NCBI GenBank assembly: GCA_963932465.1
Contig: OZ010794.1
Coordinates: forward strand, 440,325,502 to 440,389,501
Direction: 5' to 3'
DNA length: 64,000 nt
From: Maratus speciosus
Taxonomy: Eukaryota; Arthropoda; Arachnida; Araneae; Salticidae
This document shows, piece by piece, positions 21,600-32,539 of this stretch (position 1 is the stretch's first letter; every line of letters begins with the position of its first letter). Made by a program: the position numbers and the translations under genes. A model generated the notes under the pieces. The model was given only the letters and a program-made list of their open reading frames with translations, was not told where the DNA came from and searched no databases.

Positions 21600-22730
21600 A
21601 TACAATCCACATGCTTTCTCACATGGAAATAGGCGAATACGTGTGTTATCGCGTGACAAATACAAGATCGTTTCAAAATGTTAGCCATACTAGAAATTCA
21701 AAGTGCTATAATTCAACCATTTTTAGGTAGCTATCAATGTTCTAGAATTATTTAAATTCTTAGTTTAGTTTAAATAAGTTAGCTAATAGAATATATTGTA
21801 TGCTTTTAAATTTTATTTACAATAGTTTTTAAATACATTGTGTGGTTTATATTCGGTTTATAATTCTCTATATATAAGGATATGTTTGGTTTTGCTGTTT
21901 ATACAGTTATTTACATTCGAATGCTTACAATTATTTATACAGTTATTTACATTCTAATGCTTACAAATATTTATCTTGCGTTAGTTGTTTAATAGAAGTA
22001 ATACTAGATGGCAGCACTAAATTTGTCTCTTTAAGATGGCTCCTATTTTTAATTTTTCTAGCTCCATTTCAGTTATAATTTAATACACCAGGGGGTATTT
22101 TTAGCTAAATTTTGACGATATTGTTAAACTGTTATTAATTAATTTAATAGTGCATTTTAAATAATGTAATTAATATCTATTTATTTTATATTAGATTAAA
22201 TGTGTTTAACAAGGTATTTCAAATTTTATTTCAAATTGTATTAACTGCATCCTTTGGTATCATTTACTGTGATTTCTTAACTGTTTTATTCACCTTAATC
22301 TTTTTGATATACTGGCAGCCATGTGCGCGTGGATTTTTGTAAAATACTGAAATATTAATCGGTATGGTGTTTATTATTTATATTTTATATCCTATAAATA
22401 TTTAAATATGTTTTATTGATTCTTCCATTTCATAATATTTGTTTCTATACTGCTTTCATTTTTAATCAATTCACTTGATTTTTTGGTTGTTTGGGCACAG
22501 GGGAAAATAACTTTTAGCTTTAGCTTATTTTTCCCACAGAAAACTACCATTTTGCTTATATCATTGAATTCTGTGCCCTTGATAACGTAATTCAATGTAT
22601 AAGCTTTTCAATTTTTGTCGGTTTCCACTTTTTTCTTTTTCTTCCATAATAATTCTTATATTAATTTTTTTTAATACTTACAGCTTTAATTCATAATAAT
22701 TGACGGTGGATGGTTATGTTTAATTAATGG

Positions 22731-22732
<2 letters not shown>
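21600..22732. other. Unique AT-rich filler inside the long-TIR element
   Basis: No gene, no repeat unit and no motif are recognised. The short minus-strand frame at 22413-22595 has no domain signature. About 25-28% GC by eye. Confidence 0.4.
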
Positions 22733-22776
<44 letters not shown>

Positions 22777-22779
22777 GAC

Positions 22780-24560
22780 CTATGTCACACTGTAACTCCC
22801 GTAATTATGAACCGATTTGGATGTAAATCGGTGTGTACATAGTACATACCAATCTCTCGACCGAGTTCGTTGGCCAGCTTCATCCGCCATTTTGTTTCAA
22901 AATGGCGGCTATTTAAAATTTTTTTTAAAAATTTAAAATTTGAAATGTGGTACCAAAAAATTGAAAATGGAAAAATATTTTTTTCTTATGTGTTTCACCT
23001 TTATACAAAGATTTCGGAGCAGTTTTTGTTTCGTCTATATCTTAAAAAATGGCTGATTTATAGTATTTTGAATTTCTAGCGTGGCTGACATTTTGAAACG
23101 TCCTGAACTTTGTCACGCGATAAAAGGCGTATTTATGAACCGATTTGGATGTAACTTCGTTTATACATAGTACATACCAATGTCTCGACCGAGTTCGTTG
23201 GCCAGCTTCACCCGCCATATTGTTTAAAAATGGCGGCCATTTAAATTTTTAAGAAAAATTTAAATTTGAAATGTGGTACCAAAAATTGAAAATTGAAAAA
23301 CTATTTTCTTCTTATGTGTTTGACCTTGATAAAAAGATTCGGGAGCAGTTTTTATTTCGTCTATATCTTAAGAAATGGCTGATTTATAGCATTTTGAATT
23401 TCTAGCGTGGCTGACATTTTGAAACGTCCTGATTATTCTCACGTAATAACAGGCGTATTTATGAACCGACTTGGATGTACCTTGGTGTGTACATAGTACA
23501 TACAAATATCTCGACCGAGTTCGTTGGCCAGCTTCATCCGCCATCTTGTTTCAAAATGGCGGCCATTTAAAAAAAATAAAAAATAAAAAAAATTAAATGA
23601 GATACCAAAAAATTGGAAAATGAAAAAGATTTTTTTTTGTATGTGTTTGACCTTAATACAAAGATTCCGGAACAGTTTTTCTTTCGCCTATATCTAAAAA
23701 AATATGGCTGAGTAATAGCATTTTGAATTTCTCTTGTGGCTGACATTTTAAAACGACCTGGTTTTTGTCACGCGATAACAGGCGTATTTATGAACCTATT
23801 TGGATGTAACTTGATCTGTACATAGTACATACCAATGTCTCGACCGAGATGGTTGGCCAGCTTCATTCGCCATCTTGTTTCAAAAGGGTTGCCATTTTAA
23901 AAAAATTAAATTTAAAATTCAAAATGAGGTATTAAAAAATTGGAAAATGAAAAAGATTTTTTTTTTATGTGTTTGGCCTTGATACAAAGATTCCGGAGCA
24001 GTTTTTGTTTCTGAAAATTTGTTCTTTTGTTGATATCTTAAAAAATGGTTGATTTATAGCACTTTGAATTTCTAGCATGGCTAACATCTTGAAACGATCT
24101 TGTATTTGTCACGCGATAACACACGTATTCGCCTATTTCGATGTAAGAAGGCATGCGGATAGTATACATCAACACCTCGACCAAGTTCGCTGGCCAGATT
24201 CATCAGCCATCTTGTTTCAAAATGGCGACCATTAAATTAAAAAATATATATATATTTAAAGTGAGGTGCAAAAAAATTAGAAATTGAAAAAGGTTTCTTT
24301 CTTAAGTATTTGATCTTGATATAAGGATTCAGGAGCATTTTTTGTTTGTCTTTACCTTAAAAAACGGCTCAGATACAGCAGTTTCAATTTCTATTGTGGG
24401 TGGCATTTTGAAAAATCTGATTTTTTGCATGCGACAGCACTCCTATACATTAATCGATTCCGATGTGAGTGAGTATGTGCACAGCAATTACTAAGGTCTC
24501 GACCAAGTTCACTGCTTAGCCTCATCCACCATGTTGTCTTAAAATGACAGGCACTTTAAG
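22780..24560 (+). repeat. Six tandem ~328-bp units
   Basis: The landmark TATGAACCGATTTGGATGTA recurs at intervals of about 328, 327, 329, 342 and 320 bp, becoming more degenerate toward the right. Each unit has a CCGACCGAGTTCGTTGGCC-like block, a CCGCCAT...ATGGCGG inverted pair and a GTGGCTGACATTTT block. Short frames across the units (22870-23079) are repeat by-products. Confidence 0.85.
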
Positions 24561-24796
24561 AAATTGCCGAATTTGGCAGCCAAATATAAGTTACTTTAAA
24601 GAAAAGCAGCTTGGATAAAGCTGACTAATTTCGCGAAATTCTCATTCATTATATTGATAAAAATTAGTATTGAATCTCCTATATTCGGTTTCCACTAAAT
24701 TGATCTTCGTGTGTTTGCATGATATAAGTTGGCTTTTTTTAAATAAGGATTATGAAAGCTACCTCTTCCTCCCGGCACTGGCCGGAAGGACTTTTT

Positions 24797-26053
24797 AAGA
24801 TATAAACAAAAGAAAAAATTTTCAGAAACAAAATCTGCTCCGGAATCTTTGTATCAAGGCCAAACACATAAAAAAATCTTTTTCATTTTCCAATTTTTTA
24901 ATACCTCATTTTAAATTTTAAATTTAATTTTTTTTAAATGGCAACCCTTTTGAAAAAAGATGGCGAATAAAGCTGTCCAACGAACTCGGTCGAGACATTG
25001 GTATGTACTATGTACAGACCAAGTAACATCCAAATCGGTTCATAAATACGCTTGTTATCGCGTGACAAAAATCAGGTCGTTTTAAAATGTCAGCCACAAT
25101 AGAAATTCAAAACGCTATAACTCAGCCATTTTTTTAGATATAGACGAAATAAAAACTGTTCCGGGATCTTTGTATTAAGGTCAAACACATACAAAAAAAA
25201 TCTTTTTCATTTTCTAATATTTTGGTATCTCATTTTAAATTTGGAATTTTTAAAATTTTTTTAAATGGCCGCCATTTTGAAACAAGATGGCGGATGAAGC
25301 TGGCCAACGAACTCGGTCGAGATATTTGTATGTACTATGTACACACCAAAGTACATCCAAATCGGTTCATAAATACGCCTGTTATTACGTGACAAATTTC
25401 AGGACGTTTCAAAATGTCAGCCACGCTAGAAATTCAAAATGCTATAACTCAGCCATTTTTTGAGATATAGACGAAACAAAAACTGTTCCCGAATCTTTGT
25501 ATCAAGGTCAAATACATAAAAAAAATATTTTTTCAATTTTCAATTTTTTGGTACCACATTTCAAATTTAAATTTTTCTTAAAAATTTAAATGGCTGCCAT
25601 TTTTAAACAAGATGGCGGATGAAGCTGGCCAACGAACTCGGTCGAGACATTGGTATGTACTATGTACAAACGAAGTTACATCCAAATCGGTTCATAAATA
25701 CGCCTTTTATCGCGTGACAAATTTAAGGACGTTTCAAAATGTCAGCCACGCTAGAAATTCAAAATGCTATAACTCAGCCATTTTTTAAGATATAGACAAA
25801 ACAAAAACTGCTCCGGAATCTTTGTATAAAGGTCAAATACATAAGAAAAAAATATTTTTCCAATTTCAATTCTTTAGTACCACATTTCAAATTAAAATTT
25901 TTTAAGAATATTTTAAATGGCCGCCATTTTGAAACAAAATGGCGGATGAAGCTGGCCAACGAACTCGGTCGAGACATTGGTATTTACTATGTACATACCG
26001 AATTACATCCAAATCGGTTCATAAATTCGAGAGTTACAGTATGACAAATGTCA
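24797..26053 (-). repeat. Four tandem ~328-bp units, inverted
   Basis: Reverse-complement units with GGTTCATAAATACG landmarks at 25038, 25364, 25689 and 26017. The unit nearest the (TA)n tract pairs with + unit 1 at roughly 90% identity by eye. Confidence 0.85.
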
Positions 26054-26074
26054 GATATATATATATATATATAT

Positions 26075-26130
<56 letters not shown>

Positions 26131-26508
26131 ACTTTTAAACGGAGGGTGGTTTCGGGGTCTGGGGGTCATGATCGATGAAAATATACCAAAATTTTTTGAA
26201 ATCGCTTTCCTCCGAACGGCTGCAATAGGTAGCTTTTTGTAATGAAAGCTACCTAAAAAACTATTTAGTACTTTAGGCAGAAAGAAGAGGCTACACCTGC
26301 AATTTTCATGACACTAATAGAATCTCATAGTTGCCAATTAGTACGGTTTTGTTACTTCTAAAATTTGAAAAAAAAATTGCCATATTTAATCGTTGACAAT
26401 TGTTAGATTTCGGTGATTGAATTACGCAAAATTTACTGGTAAGTTTTAGTCATAAGAAAAAATATTAGAAATTAGTAGCTAATGCAGTAGCGTAATACTG
26501 CAGAAAAG

Positions 26509-26539
<31 letters not shown>

Positions 26540-26618
26540 CAGCAAAATTGACATGCAACAAAGAAAATCTATCAAGGGCTTTTTCAAATAAACCAATTTC
26601 ATTTCCCATTTTTCTTAA

Positions 26619-26818
26619 CCCCTTCGGGATGAGCGTCTTTTACAGAATTTTCAATCTTTAGTCACCGGATTTTTAAAACAGAAATTTTTGCATAATTGAA
26701 TCGGGAAAATGCTCGGATTAAATAAGCCAAAATTTACTATACAATTTTACTGGTGAGAATAATCACCGATTCTGAGCAACTTACGCGGCACGAATACCGG
26801 TCGCTCGTCCCCAAGGGG
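26619..26818 (+). mobile_element. TTAA-flanked MITE, family C, copy 2
   Basis: TTAA lies on both sides (26615-26618 and 26819-26822). The uninterrupted Tigger sequence at 6729-6750 reads CATTTCCCGTTTTGATTAAA, with AGTAACGG after it, and so shows the empty site. Ends are CCCCTTCGGGATGAGCGTC and GCTCGTCCCCAAGGGG. Confidence 0.9.
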
Positions 26819-27110
26819 TTAAAAGTAACGGAAATGTACATCAAAGAAATGTACCATAAAAATTAATGAATTAAGTGAAATTTATTTTTCATCGCCGTAA
26901 TTAGTGACGATTTGTGTAAATCCTGTTTATCCGAGTTTTCTACTTATCCGAGGCGAGCATGGTCCATATTAACTCGGAATACTGTAGTAATATTCTACCG
27001 AATGTCTCTTTAAAATTCGACAAGAGTAACGAATAAGCCGTATGCCGAATATTGGACAAATATTCATTCCATCCCTGCCCACTCATTTTCTCAGACGAAA
27101 TATTCAACAA

Positions 27111-29120
27111 TGTTGCTGTAGCGTTGTTTAGGTTTTCACAGCGTGGCAGAACTATTTATGCCAACGGCTCTTTATTTTGAAAGCCTTTTCTCTCTCACGA
27201 CGGATTCTTGGCCGGCAACCATTAGCTTTTTCTTTCTCTTTTCTTTTTTTCCATTTCAATTCTGGGTTCTTGATTTGCCCAGAAAACTCATCGTTTGGAA
27301 TTTCCGTAAATAAAAACGTTACTCGTATTGCTGCTTTGCTTTCAGGAGGGTTGCATTCACCATTATCTTATTCTGTTTACTTTTAATTATTTCATTTAAT
27401 TACTGAAGAATCAGACAAGTCGATTTTAATTTATTTTTCATTGTTTGTCTGTTTTCGAAAGTAGTCCAGTTTTTAGTAGTTTTTCAGCGGAAGTTTGCTT
27501 TGCCTTTTAGCTTAAGTTTTGTTTAACTTCACTTTGATAATAATTACCAATTAAGGCCGGTACGTTGGCAAAGGGGGGGGGGGGTCAGAGAAGGGCCATT
27601 GCTCCTTATTAGGAAATTAGAAAAAGAGACTGAGTGTAAGTACAATAACATTTAAAAATAGAGTAAAGGTAAGAAAATTAAGCTTACCTTCTTCTTCGGA
27701 TTCATCGACGATGCTTATATATTAATTCATTTTATGCTTGACTTGTAAATAATCCATTAACACATATGTAGTTTAACTCTATATTGTTTATATTCACTTG
27801 TTGCTAGAAAATAGTGCACATTAGTAACTTATATAGTGTGTGATTTCAAATTACTGTTCCAGTTGCGATTTTAAATTAAATTTATGTAAGCAATTTTAAA
27901 TTAAATTTTTATAACTTTAAATAATACATGTAATTTTGGAGCACACATTTTTGCTCCTATCTGGGCTACGTTATACAAGAAAAGGAAAAACTAACAGTTG
28001 ATTACTTTATTTATTTCTTAATAACTAAATATGAAATTTATGGCTATCAATAAGTTTTTCATCGGTTGAATGCAATTCTGTTTTTTTTTTTTCGCAATGT
28101 GTATAGATTTTTTTCTTATATGATGAAAGAATGCAATTATCATTAATCTTCATTCGGTGATCTGAATTTCGCAATATCTCTCAACACACCTTAGAGCATT
28201 TCCATGTTTAATTAACTAAATTTTATTTTTATCTGATGAAAAAAGGAGTAAAATTCATTCCTCTCAAGTGACTTGGAACAATTAAACTCTGAAATAAAAA
28301 GGAACTAAGATTTTGTGTCTGGGGAGAAAGTGGGAGGGCAAGGACTGCCTTCTATGTAACCCCATTGGAGATAATTTTTAGACCTACTTTTTTATGTTCA
28401 AGTTTTTAAATATTATCTTAAAGGGGGGACGGGTCCAACGAAAAAGAGAGAAAAATATTTATATTCTCCATTTTGAAAAAAAAGCCTTTATAAGCTTTAA
28501 TTTGGGTTTTTGATATTTCTTCATTGTTAAATTTTTGAATTTTTTTACATTGATATTTTAAAAGGAGTTAAAGTTTTGAGTTGAGTGTGATCCCATTTTT
28601 GAAAAGCCACCATGAGTTGAATTAAACAAGCAAACAAACAACCGTTACAAGCGTTATTTTGGATTTTTTATATTTCGTCATTGTTAAATTTTTGAATTTT
28701 TTTATATTGATATTTTTAAAGTGAGTTTAAGTTTTAAGTTGAGTGTGATCCCTTTTATTAAAAGCGATCTTGAGCAAAATTAAATAAACAGTCAAACAAA
28801 TCCGTGAGTTTGAATTAAATTTACAACTTAAACTCTCATTTTTATTGTTCACAACTTTTTTGAAATTTTTTCTCGCTGTTAAAAAGAGCTTTAAATGCAG
28901 TGCAAACATCCAATACATCAACCTAAAAGTTTAAATGTTATTAATAAGATTTTTTTTTTTTGTTGTTGTTAAAAGAAACTTACACGTATTAATTAGAAAA
29001 TAATATAGAAAACATTTCTTATAATTTCTTAAAACTATTTAACAAGCCTCTTTGGTGTGATCGATTTGTGATTTCACTAGTCTCAAAATAAAAAAAAGAA
29101 ATGCTAGCATTTTAAAACAA
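27111..29120. other. Low-repeat AT-rich stretch, no gene recognised
   Basis: A 69-codon frame at 27177-27386 has no domain signature. A G-run at 27573-27583 and two near-copies of a TTAAATTTTTGAATTTTTT-type segment (28528 and 28684, each followed by AAGTTTTGAGTTGAGTGTGA-like sequence) are present. Otherwise nothing is visible. Confidence 0.45.
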
Positions 29121-29130
29121 GTTGGAAATT

Positions 29131-29540
29131 GCACGTCAAACGTGGCAAATGAGGTGCGTTCGTACTATAACGAGTTTTACAAATATTTTTTACACCGCAT
29201 ATTGTACTGAATGTATATTTTAAAGTGCACTTCATAAGTGCATAGCAATTTCATTCTGTTCGAAAGGCTGTAACATCAATAACATGCACTTGAAATAATT
29301 TTTCCCATTGGTCGTAATGTAACAGAAAACTTTTGACTGTCCCTGTAATAAAACTATACATCCGATTTTCATAAAATTTTAAATGGCTCGACAAAATTTT
29401 GCAGCAATTATATATTTAAAATTTCAGACCATTCGGTTGGGTAGTTTTTGCTCTGTTATATGCGGACGGATGGACTGACAGACAGACAGACTGAATGGCG
29501 ACTATAGGTGCTACGTATTTATATAATTTCGAACGCACCT
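29131..29540 (-). mobile_element. Rolling-circle-like family H, complete small copy
   Basis: On the minus strand it runs from AGGTGCGTTCGAAATTATAT (29540), through a GTCTGTCTGTCTGTCAGTCC tract, to the inverted motif TACGAACGCACCT (29152-29164). A hairpin follows (GCACGT / ACGT-GGC at 29131-29146, plus-strand view). The body shares TTACATTACG(A/G)CCAATGGG with 12832-13100. It has the same plan as families A and D. Non-coding. Confidence 0.6.
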
Positions 29541-29720
29541 AAAAAAGAAGATATATTTCTTTAATGTCTTTAATGGTAAAACACATTTTACAAAGAAAAT
29601 TACCTTGAAAACTTAACACTGAAAACCACTCAAAATGTAATTCGATGTATGTTTCTGTTACTCGTGGCTTCAGAGGTAATCCTCATAATGTACTTTTTGA
29701 ATCCCCCGGTAAATCCAATT

Positions 29721-29770
29721 CTAGTTATAAATTGGGCAACAAGATGCCTGAAGTTCGACTCCGCAGTCAA
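29721..29770 (+). promoter_or_regulatory. Possible core promoter of the 30.1-kb gene
   Basis: TATAAATTG at 29726 lies about 39 bases before a GCAGTC initiator-like match (29763-29768), just before base composition changes from AT-rich to CpG-rich. The spacing is a little long for a TATA/Inr pair, so the start site is a guess. Confidence 0.3.
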
Positions 29771-29828
29771 AAGTTGAGCGTGTTCTGAAGACTAACACCG
29801 CAAAACAAGTGAATCGCGATTGCGTGAG

Positions 29829-29927
29829 ATGGCTGCTTCACTTTGGTTCTCCGGCCGCATCTTCACTCAGGCTGTTTCCATTTCCGTAGCGCGCATCACC
29901 GGAGTGTTCGTGAAGAGGGATTTTTAG
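29829..29927 (+). other. Upstream ORF in the 5' UTR
   Basis: The first ATG in the GC-rich leader opens a 32-codon frame (MAASLWFSGRIF...) that ends at TAG well before the main ATG at 30146. It could dampen translation of the downstream frame, if the transcript starts upstream of 29829. The longer frame 29843-30130 is an alternative-phase shadow. Confidence 0.3.
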
Positions 29928-30145
29928 GATCCGATGTGTGCTGGAGTCGACACCGCATTTCCGAGCGAGAAAGAACAACGAGTCCAGCCATCCTCTGGAG
30001 GATTTCTGTGGAATCTGAAGGAAGAGCATCCCTGCTGGATAAGTGCCTTGCATCTGTGTATTGTGTTGTGTGTGTGATACATTGTTATCTGTCTCGGGAT
30101 ACCTCATTCCATATCTGTGTGTCTGTGTGATCATCGAAAGGAGTG

Positions 30146-30311
30146 ATGTGGTGGTGTTGGCGGACGATCTTGGTGCTCCTACTCCTCCTATCGTCGTCCG
30201 GATGCGACGGACGGAGGAAGACCTTGGAGCCGAGAAACCCAATCGAAGATGTCGATAGTAAACGACTCGAAGAACTCATCGATACCGAGGAGTACCTAGT
30301 CGTCTTCTTCT
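30146..30311 (+). CDS. First coding exon of a secreted/ER thioredoxin-fold protein
   Basis: The ATG at 30146 is the first start after an in-frame TGA (30128). It opens 55 codons plus one base, ending at a consensus GTGAGT donor (30312). Residues 1-22 form a classical signal peptide: WRT, a run LVLLLLLSSS, then GCDG. Residues ~30-55 read RNPIEDVDSKRLEELIDTEE, then YLVVFF. This matches the first helix and strand that precede the CxxC or equivalent region in thioredoxin-like ER/secretory proteins (PDI- or calsequestrin-related multidomain proteins of arthropods). The active-site part must lie in exon 2, which I could not find in the window. The exon is CpG-rich against a ~30% GC background, as expected for a real first exon. 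The protein's exact identity is not claimed. Confidence 0.6.
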
Positions 30312-30339
30312 GTGAGTATTGAAACTTCATTTTCCTTTA

Positions 30340-31740
30340 ACCATGTACAATTTTTCAGTACACAATATAGCGTGTTAAACTAAATTATCATTTTACATTT
30401 TACTGGCAATATATACTGTGAGCATCTAGTCGTTTAAATTCCGGTGTTTTCATTTGTTCATAGATATCACATCTGTATTAATCATTAGAGAAATCATCAT
30501 CTGATTAAGGTAGGAGTGTGTATATTAAACAAATACAATAATATCAAATGAAATATAGCCAAACATTGGCCTAGAATCAGACTTATGTACGGTCGTTTAT
30601 AGTGTCATGTTTCATAATAGCTTACTAAATTCCAAATACAAAATTTTACTGTACTTATATGATCACATCGCATAGTAATTTTTGTATTGTTATGTTATGC
30701 ACAATGTAGTGTGTTAAAGTACCCTTTTACATTTCACTGACAATATATTGCGAGCACCTAGACCTTCGAATCCACTGTTTTCATAGTCGTTATTGGTTTA
30801 TAGATATAGTCATCTGTATTAATCACAGAAAATTCACCATCAAATTACGGTAGGTGTGTGGGTAATTAATAAATACAACAATATAAAATAAAATACAGTC
30901 AAACATAGGCGTAGAATCACACTTATATATGGTGGTCTCGCTTATCGTATCATGTTTCATATTAGCCTACTAAATTCCAAATACATAATTTTACTCTGCT
31001 TATAGGATCACTTCGCATTTTGTATTGTTATGTTATACGCAATATTGTGTTTACATTTCATTGACAGTATATTGCGAGCACCTAGGTCCTAGACGTTCAA
31101 ATCCGCTATTTTCATAGTCGTTATTTGTCAGAAATATCACATCTGGATCTGTATTAATCATTAAAAAATTCATCATCTAATTATGGTAGGCGTGTGTTTA
31201 ATACAACAATATCAAATAAAATACAGTCAAACATATATGTCTAGAATCACACTTATGGATGATCATCTCGCTTATAGGGCCACGTTTCATAATAGCCTAC
31301 TAAATTCCAAATACATAATTTTACTCTGCCTATATGATCACTTCGCATAGTATTTTTTGTATTTTTATGGTATACGTAATATAGAGTGTTAAAGTATCAT
31401 TTTACATTTCACTGACATTACTGTATTGCGAGCACCTAGATGTTTAAATCCATTGTTTTCATGGTCGTTATTTGTTTATAGATACAGTCATCTGTATTAA
31501 TCATTAGAAAATTCATCATAAAAATATGGTAGGTGTGCTTGTTATTAATAAATACAATAATATTAAATAACATACAGTCAAACATATGCCTAGAATCACA
31601 CTTATGTTCGATCGTCTCGCTTATATTGTCCGTCTCGTTTATAGTGTCATGTTTCATAATAGCCTACTAAATCCCAAATGTATATTGTTACTCTCCTTAT
31701 ATTTTTACCTCGCATATACGGTAATTTTTGTATTTTTTCC
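30340..31740 (+). repeat. Intron-1 tandem repeat, four ~325-350 bp units
   Basis: The landmark TTACATTTCACTGACA-like segment, with TATTGCGAGCACCTAG after it, recurs at 30393, 30727, 31051 and 31402 (spacing 334, 324 and 351). Each unit also has GATA(T/C)AGTCATCTGTATTAAT and ATAGCCTACTAAATTCCAAA. The array begins about 30 bases after the splice donor at 30312. Short frames here are repeat by-products. Confidence 0.85.
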
Positions 31741-31808
31741 TACAATAACGATGGTTTTTGCAATAATTAACAATCGACCAAAAATACGAATTTTTGATTT
31801 TGTATTAA

Positions 31809-32189
31809 AGTGTCAGGGACTTTTCAAAATGTCAAAAAATTATTTATTGCTATAGCTTACATTAAAATTTGTTTCTTTAGGAAAATTTTAAAAGAAACAA
31901 CATGCAAAAATTCACTTTCGAAAAGAAGTTATGTCAAAAACAGTTTGAGCTATTCTTTAATATGATCAAGGGATAACTTTATTTTTAAAGCCATTTTTTT
32001 TTTTCAAAAACAGTGATTTTGTTCCCTGTCCTGTTGACTTCGAAGAAAGGTCTGTATAGAATTTCAGGAAATTTTGACTGAATGTATAAACCTTATAAAT
32101 GCCTAAAATAACTTACTGTTATGTAAATCAAATAAGACATTAAAAAAATTATAACTATTTTTATTTTTAAAAATTTCCAATTTTTTAAA

Positions 32190-32228
<39 letters not shown>

Positions 32229-32534
32229 GTGTTGGTCATTTTAAACATATTTTATATCTTTACTCAAGGAAGAAATTTTGGGTCTCTGTAGCAATTCATT
32301 TATGAGAAATCCTGCGCGAAAGGTATATAAGAAGAATCTATTTATTTCAAATTAAATTGAAAAAATATATGTATGCATCTCGACTCTTATTTCAGAAAAT
32401 GAACTGTTATAATAGTTTTCTTTGTTGTGGGTTTAAAATTCCATATCCAAAAATTAATTAGATGTGGAGTTATTGCAATCCACATGAAGGTTACTTTTAC
32501 GTGTAATTTGTCAGTTAAAAAGTTATCTGATCCC
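31809..32534. mobile_element. Possible TTAA-flanked MITE related to family B
   Basis: TTAA precedes AGTGTCAGGGAC (31805) and follows CTGATCCC (32535). These ends resemble GGGATCAGGGACAC of the copy at 47755. The interior is very AT-rich with a ~34-base T-run (32192-32225), so the homology is weak and the call tentative. Confidence 0.3.
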
Positions 32535-32539
32535 TTAAA

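Larger units (their letters stand above)
21361..24796. mobile_element. Long terminal inverted repeat element (~220-bp arms)
   Basis: The left arm 21361-21585 (AAAAGTCCTTCCGGCCAGTG, then GGGAGGAAGAGGTAGCTTTC) is repeated inverted at 24576-24796. The arms include a GTGGAAACCGAATATAGGAG block on both sides. Between them are AT-rich filler (21600-22730), a (TA)n tract and six ~328-bp units. The motif GAAAGCTACCT also occurs at 26238-26255 beyond the palindrome. No transposase was found. Non-autonomous; the superfamily is unknown. Confidence 0.65.
22735..26095. repeat. Large palindrome: 1.3-kb arms of satellite-like units capped by (TA)n
   Basis: Four units on the + strand (first landmarks at 22806, 23134, 23461 and 23790) have inverted partners at 26023, 25695, 25370 and 25038. 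Each pair sums to about 48,829, so the arms are in perfect register around position ~24,414. The (TA)n tracts at 22733-22773 and 26054-26129 mark the outer edges. The central ~750 bp holds two more degenerate units and the right arm of the long-TIR element. Confidence 0.85.
21076..26984 (+). mobile_element. Tigger element expanded to 5.9 kb by nested repeats
   Basis: The left end CAGCAGAGTCCCGATTATCC follows TA. The right end is a degraded TAACTCGGAATACTG before TA, where the intact version reads TAACTCGGATAATCGAG. The outer flanks belong to the same tandem unit, so both ends belong to one insertion. The right internal part (26560-26960) matches 6700-6900 of the copy at 4823. Inside are a 103-bp direct duplication (21166-21260, 21269-21363), a long-TIR element (21361-24796), a palindrome of satellite units and a TTAA MITE (26619-26818). 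Confidence 0.65.

Noticed and set aside
22870..23079. 69-codon ORF, with a similar one at 25774-25977 on the minus strand
   Set aside because: The similarity is due to the inverted ~328-bp satellite units; other units have stops in this frame.
25939..26242. Two ORFs rich in YIYIYIYI
   Set aside because: Translation of the (TA)n microsatellite.
29843..30130. 95-codon + ORF and the overlapping minus-strand frames (29838-30330)
   Set aside because: All lie over the 5' UTR and first exon in other phases; only the 30146 frame has a signal peptide, a thioredoxin-like start and a matching splice donor.
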